Shown in pieces: positions 12,760 through 24,844 of a stretch of DNA of 64,000 bases. The position numbers were made by a program, and so were the translations under genes. The notes below the pieces were generated by a model, which was given only the letters and a program-made list of their open reading frames with translations, was not told where the DNA came from and searched no databases. How positions within the stretch are numbered: position 1 is the first letter of the stretch; each line of letters begins with the position of its first letter. Source of the stretch: Sphagnum magellanicum (Eukaryota > Streptophyta > Sphagnopsida > Sphagnales > Sphagnaceae); NCBI GenBank assembly GCA_021904315.1, contig CM038925.1, positions 9,736,501 through 9,800,500 of the forward strand. The letters are read 5' to 3'.

Positions 12760-14420
12760 AATTAAATATTAGGGTTTAAGGTTTAGGGTTATGACTTTAG
12801 GCATTTAGGGTTTTGAGAATATTAATAAATTCATAGACCCACCAAATTATATGCAAAGTTTATTGTTTAAGGTAATGGTTTGAGCCTAGGGTAACTAGTT
12901 GAAGGTTTAGGTTTTTGAATCTAGGGTTTAGGTTTTGAGTTTAGGGTTTAAATTTTAAGCATTAAAATTGATTACTAGCATTTAGAGAGTAAGGTTTTGA
13001 GTCTAGGGTTTAAATTTTAAGCATTATAATTTATTACTAGCATTTAAAGTAAAGGGTTTTGAGTTTATGGTTTAAGGTTTTCAATTTAAGGTTTAGGGTT
13101 TTGAGGTTAAAATTTGGAAGTTTATGGTTTTGAGTTTGGAGGTTTTGGGTTTAGGGTTTAAGGTTTAGAAGTCAAGGTCAAGGTTTAAAATTCAAAGCTC
13201 CATGTTGGAATTTGGAGGTTTTGATTTTAAGGTTTTGAGTTTAAAGTTTAAAATTTGAGGTTTAAGCTTTAAAATTGATTTTTAGCATTTAGGATATTAT
13301 TTATTCATGACATATTTTTAGAGAAACCAACATTGAACAATGAATCAAATAGATGGGAATGTCATAGACCTCAATATGGTGATTTTTAGGGTTTAGGATA
13401 TAGGGTTTAATGTTTTGATGTATAGGGTTTAGAGTTTTAATGCATAGAGTTTAGGTTTTGATTTAGCGTTTTGATGTATAAGGTTCAAGGTTTTGATGCA
13501 TAAGGTTTAGGGTTTAGGTTTGATGCATAGGGTTTAGGGTTTTAATTTAAGGTTGGTGGTATAAGATTTAACATTTTCATGTATAGGGTTCAAGATTTTG
13601 ATGCATAAGGTTTAAGGTTTTAATTTAAGGTTTAACGTTTTCATGTATAAGGTTTGGGGTTTTGATGCATAGGGTTTAAGGTTTTGATTTAAGGTTTAAG
13701 GTATTGGGTTTAACATTTTCATGTACGGGGTTTAGGGTTTTGATGCATAAGGTTTAGGGTTTAGGGTATTGATTATTATGATTATGGTGATAGTAAGCTC
13801 TTTAGCTTCTAGGTGCGGTTTGGTCTATAATTAAAAGAAAAGCAAGAATAATAATTTACATGTAATTAAAACAAATAGATGAAATAATAAAGTAATCATG
13901 ATGATAACTTCAACAAGCCATGAAACCACAACAAAATATGTTTTGAAACCTTAGATTCAATAAATTCTTAGACCCACCAAATTATATGCAAAGTTTATTG
14001 TTTAGGGGAATGGATTGAATTTAGAGCAATTGGTTTAAGGTTTAAGGTTTTCAGTTCAAGGTTTAAGGTTTTGAGTCTAGGGTGTAGAGTTTTGAATCTA
14101 GGGTTTAGGGTTTTGAATTTAGGGTTTAAAATTTAAGCATTAAAACTGATTATTAGAATTTAAGGTTTTTGAGTTTAAAGTTTAGGGTTTAAAATTTAAG
14201 CATTGAAATTGATTACTAACATTTAAGGTTTTGGGTTCAAGGTTCAAGGTTCAAAATTTAAGCATTAAAATTGATTACTAGCATTTAGGGTTTAAGGTTT
14301 TGAATTTAAGGTTTAAAATTTAAGCATTAAAATTGATTACTAACATTTAGGGTTTAAGGTTTTGAAGGTTAAGGGTTAAGGGTTTTGAATCTAGGGTTTA
14401 GGGTTTACTTTCAATTTCTA
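12760..14420 (+). repeat. Degenerate TTTAGGG-type (telomere-like) array
   Basis: Long runs of TTTAGGGTTTTGAGT, GGTTTAAGGTTTTGA and TTGATGCATAGGGTTTAGGG units. They derive from or resemble the plant telomere heptamer TTTAGGG, with some outliers near 12000-12050 and 44475-44495. Interspersed is a ~60-bp unit with AATTTAAGCATTAAAATTGA (near 12950, 13020, 14130, 14190, 14255 and 14320). A higher-order duplication is visible: the block starting AGACCCACCAAATTATATGC near 12835 recurs near 13970, about 1,135 bp away. The heavy degeneracy and flanking sequence argue for an old interstitial array and not a chromosome end. Confidence 0.8.
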
Positions 14421-15289
14421 CCATCTTGTGTTCATAATGAATGCAATTACACCAACATGTACCATTACTAATCATAATCACTACTTACTTTTTGTGTTTT
14501 GAAATGGTAAGTTAAATTTGCATTGAAGTTTTGGGATATGCTTAAATAAAATCCATGAATAAAAATACCCAAAAATAGTTTTAAAACAATACAAACTATG
14601 TTATTTGCAATGTAAAAAAATTTCACAAAGACTTGTTCCTACATTTACTTGCCTATTTATTTTGACAAAATTTTGAATACAAACCTTAACATAATAATAT
14701 TTAAATTTTCTTCATGGTTTATAAATGATATTATACCATGCATATATATCTCACTTCAAATTGATTTCATATTTTTGTTTAAGCATGATAATCCAAATGA
14801 TCATTTGAAGTAGATTGTATATTAATGCCCATCAAACATCTTTTTAAAATTTTTTTTTAAAAATATGTAGTATATGATTTTTTTCATTTTCTTCCACATT
14901 TATGACTAGTTAGCTAAAATTACTCCATGTGATATTTTTCGGTTGAATTTTTTATAGCATCCAATAGGTAATTTTAATTGAACATAAAGAATTAAAATCA
15001 TTTTAATCATTTGTGGATTTTTTTGTTTATTTAACATATTATGATCCATATTATAATTCAAGAAACTTAAGATAGGTACTTAAGGGTATAGGATTTAACA
15101 TTTATTATTATTTAAAAAGGATTCGTGTAATGGTTTATTTGATTTTATATTCTATTCTGGAAATATTTGAAAGCTCAAATGAAAAGGATAAAACTGATGA
15201 AACAACATGGATGAAAAGAATCATGAAATAGTTGGTACCATAAAAATTTGATGGTTTATGTCGATTCATATCTTCAAGTTTCGTTAAGT
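14421..15289. other. No gene recognised
   Basis: AT-rich sequence with poly-T/poly-A tracts near 14845-14885. I see no coding pattern or structured repeat. Confidence 0.5.
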
Positions 15290-16820
15290 CTTCATCTATG
15301 TGCTTCTTCTTTCATTTTCAACTCTTGCTTCTTGCATTTCTCCCTTGCATTGTAATTGTTTCCACTTTCACTTCAAAGAATCACACTTCAAGCTTTGTGC
15401 ACTTCTTATCCCACTACATTCATTCTATTTTCAAACTAGTCCCTTTCTCATTCCATAGGTTCTTTAGATGCTTCGTTGGAGGTTTCCTTCTCATCATCGT
15501 GGCACAAAGCTTTTCCATTTCGGCACAAAGCTTCTGACAACTTTTACATCCTCTCATCATAGTGTGCAACCCCCAATGAGAGCCTCCAACTTGTGACTTT
15601 AGGTAATCAAATTATTCTCTTTTCTTCTTCCATTTATAAAATTATCACATAACCGTCTTCTGTGCATTTTTTGTTCACCTATTCCTAGGTTTCAGAGTCT
15701 ATACTCTAATGCAATCTATTGTCAATCATTCATTGTTCTTCTTATCATGCATGATTCCTTGTTTTTGCTTATTCATTTGTTTCTCTCACTTTTCCACCCT
15801 CACTATATCTTTGTGATCTTGTCTTTCTTCTTTTATTAGGGTCATGACTTGAATTTTTATTAGTCTATGCTTATGAATCTACATGATTTAGATTTTGTAT
15901 CTGCTTTTGTCTACCTTTGTATTTTTCTTGGTTGGATCTTTGTCTTTGTTTACATTTCCTTCAAAAACCTTCTTTATTTTCATCTATTTCTTTCTCAATT
16001 TTTCTCCCTATCTCTATGTACCTCACTATCCTCAACTTTATTTCCATCAATATCTCTTTTTGTCCCTATGTTTGTCTATCTTTTTCAGTCTCTCTATTCT
16101 ATCTCCTCTTGACTCTATCTCCGTATGTGACTTTGTCTGTCACAATCTTTTCAACTCTTATTCATTCTTTGTCTTTGTGTGTCTCATTGATTTCAATCAT
16201 TTTTGTATCTCCATCTCTTTTGTCTATACAACCTTTTTGTCCCCATCTCATGTTCATAGTCCTTTGATGTTTGTCTTTTCCTTCAGTTTTTCCTTATCCC
16301 TTTCTATTAGTTTTTGGTTTTTCTTTATTGTCCTTGTTGTTGTGATCTATTGCTAGCTAGTAGTACGGTTGAGCCTTCCCTTTTCATATGGGATTGCAGT
16401 AGAAACTCAATTTGTAGGTTAGTGTTCATCACTGGCCTTTATGCACTATAGGAAATTGATCACGTTAGTGAGGAAGTTATAGTAGTTAAATCAATATCAT
16501 ACATACTACTATTGATGGTCCCTAAACAAGTGTGAAAGTATAACTTTTATTCATATCGAGTGTGTTTTTTGTTTTTTGTTTTGTTCTATCTTTCCTTGTT
16601 TGGTTTTTTCCATGGCTTCTTAAGGAGGTGTTAACCTTGTTGCTTTTTCCCTTCACTGTGAAAATGGAGATTTCTTTATTCTTACAAAAGATTTTTTTTT
16701 TTTGTCTATTCCTCTCTTTGGGTCTATCCGTTAATCCTTAGCTTCTTTTGTTTTTTATCCTTGTTTTGGTCTCTGTTTTCTTTTACATCGTTTTTCCTTT
16801 TCTAGATTTTTTGTGACTTG
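15290..16820 (+). repeat. Pyrimidine-rich, strand-biased tract
   Basis: The plus strand is dominated by T and C, with recurring TCTTTGTCT, TCTCTATCTCC, TTTTTCTCCCTATCTC and CTTTGTCTGTC words, strongest at 15900-16320. This looks like a degenerate (CTCTTTTGTCTCTATCTC)-like short repeat. Lack of A suppresses stop codons, which explains the overlapping reading frames here (15895-16356, 15867-16112, 15917-16267). Those frames are rich in Phe/Leu/Ser and are not credible proteins. Confidence 0.6.
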
Positions 16821-17519
16821 GTGAATAATTGTTAACCATGGATATCTTTCTAATTATTAGAATGGAGATCTCTCAATTCTTATGAAAAATATATTTGTAA
16901 TTCCTTAGTAGTCATTTAAGGCATATCGTTAAGTGCAATAATTTTATTTTTCCATTCTTTGTCTTCTTCCATATGTGTATCAACATCATTGTACATATAT
17001 TTGAGTGTCTGAATGAACCTCAAACAATTTTTTGGATTTGTGCTTCTCATTCTTGTTGTCTTTGTCAGCAAATTGAAATGTTATATATGTCTTTTCTATA
17101 ACCTTATGTCTCTCCAGGTCTATCTGGTAACATTTCTCAAATCAGCTTCACATCTACATAGATTTTCTTTTCCTTCAAAATCATTGGCAATTTCTTCCAA
17201 TTTTTCTTTATTCTTCTTCTCTTCTATTGACCATCCAACTACATTCAATTTACTCAAATTCTCTATCAAATAGTTTAGTTCTTTTTTCAACCACACAATA
17301 TTTTCCTCTTTAGTAGATTCAGGCAAATAAATAATTTTCAACACAAACAAAAAAACTTGCCCACGAAATTTTTCATCGCCTCATCATCATCACCAACAAT
17401 ACACATACATACATCATGAAATCATGGTTCCAGAAACCTCATAAACTCTCAAACACCTCACCAAGCATGATTTCATTCTTGTAAGTCCTTATCTTTGTTT
17501 CAATTGCAAAAGGGGATTT
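16821..17519. other. No gene recognised
   Basis: Continues AT- and T-rich. Short opposing reading frames near 17013-17350 show no family resemblance. Confidence 0.45.
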
Positions 17520-18180
17520 CCCTTTTGTTTAAGCAAGGAAAGGAAATCGCCCGGCGGCTACTAGGTGATTACCCTACTCCTTTCATTTGAATGGGAAATC
17601 ACTTAGTGGCTGCTAGAGGATCTCCTTCTTAATGTAGAATAGACGTGGAATCACCTAGAGATCACCATGCGATTAAAAATTCCTTTCTGATTAGAATGGG
17701 AAATTTCTTCATGTCCACCACATCATTAGAATTTCCTTTTTGACTGGAATGGGAAATTGCCTAGCGGTCGCCAAACAATTTCCCATACCATCAAAGAGAA
17801 ACGGTAATTTCTTGGTGAACTTTAAGGGTTTTCCTTCTCGCTTAAAAGAAGAAAGGAAATCACTTAATAGTTGCCAAACAATTACCCTTCATTCAAAGAG
17901 CACGAGAAATCTCATGGCGGACGTTAGGGGATTTCCCTTTTCCTAAACAAAAGAAAGGGAATTTCTTGGTGACCACCAAGCAATTTACTCTTCATTTATA
18001 AAAAAAGGATATTACAAAAAAAAAGTTTTGCAATAAATAGAAGTGTGATATTGCTTAATGGCCACTAGGCAATTTTTCACAAAAACAAAACAACACGATA
18101 TCGCCTAGTGGCTGCTAAGTGATTTCATGCAAAAAAAAATTGCACAACATCGCATGTATGCCATAAGGCAATTTATTGGA
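17520..18180. repeat. Palindromic-core tandem array 2 (~55-60 bp units)
   Basis: About eleven diverged units. Cores include CGCCCGGCGGCTACTAGGTG (near 17550), GCCTAGCGGTCGCCAAAC (near 17759), CTTGGTGACCACCAAG (near 17965), GCTTAATGGCCACTAGGC (near 18054) and CGCCTAGTGGCTGCTAAGTG (near 18102), mostly followed by ATT or ATTT. In the first two thirds the linkers are of the GGGAAATTTCCTTTTGATTAGAAT type. In the last third they switch to A-rich TTTCACAAAAACAAAACAACAC linkers while the core stays. The array lies immediately upstream of the pseudogene at 18200. Confidence 0.75.
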
Positions 18181-21100
18181 AAAAAATGAGATACTTAACA
18201 AAAAAAATAAAATTCATTGCAAATTTATCCCTCTTTTATTCATCAAGGTGGTGGGAAAAAATCTTAGGTTTCACATCCACTATCTAGAGGCAATAATCAA
18301 CATTTGGGAGCTTTTGGGAAATTTTTTAGCATGGGCGATTAGGTTGGTGGAAGATCAAGTTCCACCATTCAAATTCTATTTTGTAAAAAATGGTACGGTA
18401 TGATGAATGTCAATCCATGATATGGGATGGTGGGTACCAATGTTGGACAATGTGATTTTATTTCTTGAGGATCCACTCAAGAAACAACTAGTTGGACTTG
18501 TGTGTTCAATAAAGAAATTAGATGATGTACTTGTTCCAACTAATGTAGAGAAAGGGTTCGAGATGAAGGACATTTAGGACCTTGATGTTATGGTTGTCCT
18601 TGAAAAGTGGATCAAATTCAAAGAGCTCATTGAATTGGAGAGGGAGGACACCACAAGAGATTCCCAAGGAGGTTATCAGCACACTACAACAATGGTTGAG
18701 AGCTCCACTATAAAGTGGCCATGGAAGGAGGAAACAAAAGTTGAGAAAAAAAATTATTGGGGAAAATTGTAAAGGGCAAAAAGGCTAAAGGCTTTGACCT
18801 TGTTGAGTGCTACATGAAGGATGCAACAATTGGTGAGGAACATGCAAATTCATTTCCCCTTGGTTTTTCCTTGGTCAAAGGTGTGAATATACCCATTATT
18901 CATTTAAAAAGGTCACCCCTAAATATTGTTTATTATTCTCTTTCTAGAAAACATGTAAATGAAATTAAGATACGAATTACTATGGACAACAAATTTGACA
19001 CTAAGGTCCCAATATTCCCCATTCCAAAGGACTCATAGAAGCCAAATTGCATTCTTCCATGTTGTCCTAGGAAGTGGGAAGACATTCAAAACTTTTAGTT
19101 TTTGATTGTCGATGGGCAACACACAATTGTTGTTACAAAGGTTAGTGGTCTTTGTGTTACATTATAACATTTAATTTTTTTGCCATATTTGTTCCATTTT
19201 AAAAATTAAGAGTTGGTGGAAGACCCCAACATTACACATGATGTTTTGGACAAGTTCAATACATTTGACATCGTTGTTGTGTGGGAGTTGGATTTTGTAA
19301 AGATTGTCAAGATGTCAAAAATTTTAAACAACAAGGATTACAACCTATCAATGAAACCATCATACCATGAGAGCTTGTCACATGCGCATCAAATTTGGAT
19401 TTCATATGATAGGCCTATCAAACCTAAACCCCAAATCTGGATGACTCCATGCATCACAATGAAAAATACAAAGTAAATTATTTCTCTTCATTTCAAGAAA
19501 TAATTTTAGTGCTAAAGATTTATCTGTGATAATTCTTGATTTTTTTTCCATTTACCATATAGCAATTTAAAAAGACATTGAAGCATGTGTTCAACATTGA
19601 ATCTACTAAGGAATGCATGAATATTTTCCTTTTTTGGGACCCGGTTTTCCATTTATGGGAAGTGGTTCTTGTTGAATGGGATAATTGCAACATTTTGTAC
19701 AAGACTAGAGATGTGTTGACTCATCCTCTATATCGATCAGAAAATTAATGTTTGGCTACCTTTTGAATTTGAAAAAAACCAACTAAAGAAGTTAGCTCGA
19801 GGTCTTCTTATGAAGACAATCACTATCTATGATTGACCAACAAAAGGCGAAGGACAACCTGACTCGATGTACAAGTGTACCAAACAATTAAACAAAAAGG
19901 TGATCATTTGAAATGAAATTATGATCCATTTCAGTTTTCCAAAACCAACTACCAATAATTAGAAACCATATTTTAATGAGGTGTGGACTAAAAAGAAACT
20001 AAAGCACAAGCTTGACAAAATGCTCTTACCAATTTTGGACTATTAGCTCAATGAGGAGTTTTATACAAAAAAATGAGATTAAACCCCTTGAACAAGGCAC
20101 TACCTGCAAGTTTCAAAACTACATTGAAAAGGTGGATAGAAAGCATTACTCCATGAGGAATTGAAGTAGAGTCCATTCTTTTGGACATCCATTATATGTA
20201 TGACAAGGTCAATGACATGGTGAAGTTTCTAGATGTTATTGACAAAATAGATTCAACTTCCTTTTTATAAAACAATGTTACAAGCATTTTCACTATTGTT
20301 TCCATGATGCACACAATAATAGAAGTTCCTGTAGTGTGGAAAGGCTCGGATTACGAATTGTTTCTAAACATATTACTCAATGCAAAGGTCACTCCAAAGG
20401 TTGTCGTCTACTTATGTGATGGAGAATCTTTCAAATTTCTTTTCACCGCCGCCATGAAGTCAACATTTATTACAAAGTTGCAGTTCAAGTTTGGATAGTA
20501 CATGGCAAGAGTATGAGAGGCTCCAATCGCTCTCCCAAGCCTTCTAAAGGAGCTTGTGCTTTTCTATGTTTACCTTTTTTTTAAAAGGGTCAGGAAGTTG
20601 GTGGAGGCTAATATTTTGGGGAGCAAGAACCTCCTGTCGTTCATTGAAAATGTAATGTCCACTTTTCTTGGGGATTGATAGCTTTATAGAAATGAGATTT
20701 AGTTGAAGGCCCTTGCAAAAACTTTGGAGCCCATTTTATGTAGCGGCATGGTTTGCCTTAACATTTTCAGGGGAGGCATTGTGACATATGTTTGCCTAGT
20801 ATGTCTATTTGTCTATTTGAATTTTTGTTCATTCTGTATTCTGTTTCTTTTCAAACTCGTAAAATCATTTGTGGTTCAAAATGCAAGAAAACGAATCACT
20901 ACTAGAATTCCTAATTTATTGACTAAAAATTTTGGTAAAAAAAGACCCATTTTGGATAGGTGTAAAAAAAACATCTCAATCATTATGGACAAGTTGTTTT
21001 GAACCTGTCCATTATGACTTGGCATGTACTTTTTGACCAGGCTTAGGTCCGCATTTTTGACTAGTCATTTCGACTAGTACTTTTGATTAGTCATTTGAAC

Positions 21101-21187
21101 TAGTCAATACAATAGTCAAATGATTTTTGGACAAGTCAATACAATAATCAAATGATTTTCTAACTGGTCAAACACCATTTGACTAGA

Positions 21188-21345
21188 CAAATGCCATGTG
21201 GCATTTAAACAATGGCCACCCAAGTTAAACTACATGGCATTTAAACATTAGCCATATAGGTTATGCCACATGGCATTTAAACATTGGCCATCTAGGTTAT
21301 GCCACATGGCATTTAAACATTGGCCACTAGGCTATGCCACATGGA
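21188..21345 (+). repeat. 37-bp tandem repeat in CACTA D
   Basis: Four units of about 37 bp with the core CATGGCATTTAAACATTGGC followed by CAYCTAGGTTATGCCA. Neighbouring units are nearly identical, so this array is younger than the degenerate arrays around it. Confidence 0.85.
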
Positions 21346-22239
21346 TAAAATCTAAGCAACCTATGTTAAGCCTAAAATTAGATACCTACTCCTAAGGTCC
21401 TTATGTTTAAAAACCTACAACCTAAACTCCTAAGCCTAGGTCTAGGAGCCTATAATTAGCAACTAGGTATAGAAGTCTAAAGTAGGCTAGGGCAACCTTT
21501 ATTAGCCTTAAATGTACACCACGTAAATTAAGCCTTCGTGATGACCTAGGTAGGAAAATCCTATTTCATTTAAAATTTGACCTTAAGGTTGAGCCTTTTC
21601 AATTGGTTCATCCCAAATGGCCTTCCTTTTTAAAATATTTCTTATGTCTTGGATGCTTATGGTGCATCTATTTCTATTGTTCATCATTTGGAAAGGATGA
21701 CAAACAATTTTATGTTCACACAACACTAGAACCTTTTAGTTCACACAACATTATTCCTAAATAAATACATAAGATACATAAATTAAGTAAATAAATAAAT
21801 AAAGAGGTCTAGGTAAATATGTATGTCAATTAAATAAAAATAAAAATAAAAAATAGTTAATGTGTAGTTATTTAGTTATAATTAACTATTATAACCAAAT
21901 TATAACTAATCCTTAAAAATTTGAAATAATTCATTATATATTATCAACAGTGTATTTGTAATAATCAATATTTAACTATTTAATTACACATTCATTAGTG
22001 TATTTTAGGTAAATAACTAGTTAACCAACTAGTAATTTATCATAGGTATATAAATGGCCTACTCTATCCTATATAATTAGGTTACCTATAGGCTAAAATA
22101 TAGGTAAATAGGTTGAATATAAGTAGGGTATATATAAATAAATACACCTACATATAAATTAATTGTATTTAGGTTATTTAACCACATACTTACATTACAT
22201 AAGTTAAATAGGTGGTTAATTTAACCTAGGGAAAATTAA

Positions 22240-23660
22240 TTATGGCAAGACTAATGATTGGTAAAATAATAATGTTTAAACCAACCATAATTAAAATAAT
22301 TATGGCAAAATTAATGATTATTCAGCTAATAATGTCTAAACCAACCAAAAATTAAATATAGTTATGGAAACAATAACCGTGACTAAACTTATTATGGTTC
22401 AATTAACCATATCTAAATAAATAATGGTTAAATATATAATGATTAAAATAATTTTGGGTTAAATAATTATGGCAAAACCGACCATGGTTAAATTAGAAAT
22501 GATAAAATTAACCATGAGTAAAATAAATATGGTGAAACTAACCATGAATAAAGTAAATAAGGCCAAGCTAACCAATGAAAAAAGATTTAATGGCTAAAGC
22601 AACCACGGCCAAACCAAAAATGGCTAAATTAACCATGAATAAAATAAATATGGTTAAACTAACCATAAGTAACATAAATATGGCCAAACTAACTAATGAC
22701 TAAATATTTTATGGTTAAACCAACCACGGTTAAATTAGAAATGGTTACACTAACCATGAATAAAATAAACATATGGCCAAACTAATTAAGGAATAAATAT
22801 TTTATGGTTAAAACAACTATGGCTAAACTAGAAATGGTTAAAATAACCATGAATAAAGTTAATATGGCTAAATTAACCAATGAATAAATATTTTATGACT
22901 AAACCAACTATGCATAAATTAACCATGGCTAAACTAAAAATGGTTAAACTAACCATGAATAAATAAATATAGTTAAACTAACCATTAATAAAGTTAATAT
23001 GGTTTAAATAATTAATGCATAACTATTTTATGGCAAAACCAACCATGGTTAAACTACTAACCATGAGTAAAATGAATTTGGCTAAAATAAACATGACTGA
23101 AATAATTACGGCTAAAATAATTTTTTTTAAAAACATTATGGCAAAACCAACCGTGGTTAAATTAAAAATAATTTTAATTATGGGTCTATTAATTATGGTT
23201 AAAATTTTAAGGGTAAAATAATAATATGTTAAAAATAAATATAGCTAATTTAATTATGCTTATAGTATCCACCATTAAATTCATTATGGCAAAACTAATA
23301 ATGGCTCAACTAGTAATGGTTAAATTAATTATGTTAAATTAATTATCATGGCTAAACTAACTATTGTAAATTGACCATGGTTAAACTTTTCATAATTGTT
23401 AAATTACTTATGGTTAAACTAGTCATAATTAAACTAAATATGGTTAAAACATATACAATTAAACAAACTATGGTTAATTGAACATGATTAAATTGATCAT
23501 GGTTAGATTTAAGTTATGGTTAATTTTAATTTTAATTAGTTTTTTCGTAAGTAGTTGAACCATAATTAATTTCAATACAATCAATTTAACCATAGTTAGA
23601 TAAACCATATATATATAATTAATTTAATCATAATTAATTTGGGGATGATTCATTTAGTTA
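22240..23660 (+). repeat. Degenerate AACCATG/ATGGTTAAA array in CACTA D
   Basis: About 1.4 kb of ATGGTTAAACTAACCATGAA, TAAAATAAATATGGC and AAACCAACCATGG units, spaced roughly 18-22 bp. Many units are short inverted repeats (GGTTAAACTAACC). There is no coding content; the 68-codon frame at 23015-23221 is a translation of the array. Confidence 0.85.
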
Positions 23661-24639
23661 TGATTAGTTAACTTTTACATTTTTCCATTTTTTTCTAATT
23701 GGTCAAACATAATCAAAATGTTACATGTAATTCCAAGATACCCAACTAGTATTGAAATTTATAATTGGCCCTTTTGACTAGGCCATTAGCCATTTTGACT
23801 AGTTTGGGTGGTTTTATTGACTAATCCATTAACCAATTTGACTGTTTGATGTTTTAAAGTCCAATTTGACTAAATGTCTAATTTAATTAATTGTCAAATT
23901 GGTCACTCTAGTCAAATTGATTAATCATAAAATACCCATTATCGTTCAAGCCCTTGGCTTCTAGTAAAAAATACATTTTTTTTAGTAAAAAAAAACCCAT
24001 TTAGTCAACTTGGTTAGTTTGAAAAAATAAGAATTATAGTAGTGAATGTAAAATTTTGGAGATTATCCCTCATGATCTTGTCGAAAATCACAATAAGGTC
24101 ATTGCTTTTGTGTGTCTTCAAATGCTTTTTAGTGTGGCTACAAAAAATGTCGCAACTGGTGGGGATGAGCAAGTCTTTTGCATCGTAGAAGGCGTGTAAA
24201 CCATTGATGCTAATGTTAGTGATGAGGAAGGCTTTAAAGGGAGCAAAGGGGATTCACAAGCCTTGACTATGAGTGAAATTCCTGCTCTTCCATCGCTAGT
24301 TGACAGTGGCAAGCCAAGTTACATTTGAAGGGAGAAAAGATCTACAAGGTTGTCCACATCTAGGAACAAGGCTCCAAAAAAAAGGCAAAGAAAAGTAATT
24401 CCATGTTAAAGACTTAGGACATTGACGTTGAACCGAACAATGTGAATCTGTAATTTGATGAAGACTTGTTCGCATCTTTGAACTCTTTAGGTGTTCGGAC
24501 TTCAATTGCATCATTCGCTGATGTTGTTTTGAGGGGTGAAGGTAATGGGCAAGAGAAAAAATGTATTGGTGAAGTGAAATATCAAACCTTTGGATACCTT
24601 GAACCCAATGTAAAATCAATGATAATTATTGTAATTTTT

Positions 24640-24815
24640 ACACATAGGGAAATATGGGTTGGTTGTGTTCTATCATTACGTTATTTAATGTACAAATTTC
24701 AAGTCCTACAAATTTCTAGAAATTTGTTATCAAAATTATCATTCACAAGCATAAAGAAGAATGGATTTATTATGGGTTGGTTGTGTTATATCATTATGTT
24801 ATTTTATGTACATAA
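24640..24815 (+). repeat. Short direct duplication, ~118 bp apart
   Basis: TATGGGTTGGTTGTGTTCTA at 24652 continues to about 24692 and recurs with few changes at 24770-24811. The pair brackets an imperfect palindrome, ACAAATTTCTAGAAATTTGT, at about 24707-24728. Confidence 0.65.
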
Positions 24816-24844
24816 TCATAAGTTGTTAGCACCCTAGGAGTTTG

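Larger units (their letters stand above)
20897..24044. mobile_element. Complete non-autonomous CACTA element D (3,148 bp)
   Basis: The left end is CACTACTAGAATTCCTAATT at 20897. The right end is the complement of CACTACTATAATTCTTATTT, finishing at 24044. The 3-bp target duplication AAT is at 20894-20896 and 24045-24047. Both subterminal regions are rich in TTTGACTAG/GACTAGTC words (21040-21185 and 23760-23930), the likely transposase-binding type of repeat. The body has a 37-bp tandem repeat (21188-21345) and a long degenerate array (22240-23660). No transposase is seen. This family differs from elements A-C in termini and interior. Confidence 0.92.
18200..24450 (+). pseudogene. Decayed plant gene with VDGQHT motif, split by a CACTA insertion
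   Basis: Plus-strand fragments in shifting frames read as one decayed protein. Blocks in order: LEDPLKKQLVGLVCSIKKLD (about 18455-18515); a charged stretch ending about 18772; VKGKKAKGFDLVECYMKDAT (about 18766-18825); VDGQHTIVVTK (19108-19140); LVEDPNITHDVLDKFNTFDI (from 19213); HQIWISYDRPIKPKPQIWM (about 19388-19445); FNIESTKECMN (about 19590-19625); and VVVYLCDGESFKFLFTAAMK (about 20400-20460). After the CACTA element at 20897-24044 it resumes with EIIPHDLVENHNKVIAFVCL (about 24058-24117). A GT-AG intron of 72 bp (19141-19212) joins VVTK to LVED in frame; a second possible intron is 19473-19562. Intron retention means this is not a processed copy. The DGQHT motif recalls ParB-like/DGQHR folds, but that is only a suggestion. 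I do not recognise the family with certainty. Confidence 0.6.

Noticed and set aside
12760..14420. True telomere
   Set aside because: It is heavily degenerate, interrupted by other repeats and flanked by ordinary sequence on both sides.
15895..16356. 153-codon open frame rich in Phe, Leu and Ser
   Set aside because: It lies in a pyrimidine-rich tract that suppresses stops; three overlapping frames are open at once and none has motifs.
22240..23660. Possible coding repeat
   Set aside because: Units have no constant multiple-of-three period and all frames are full of stops.
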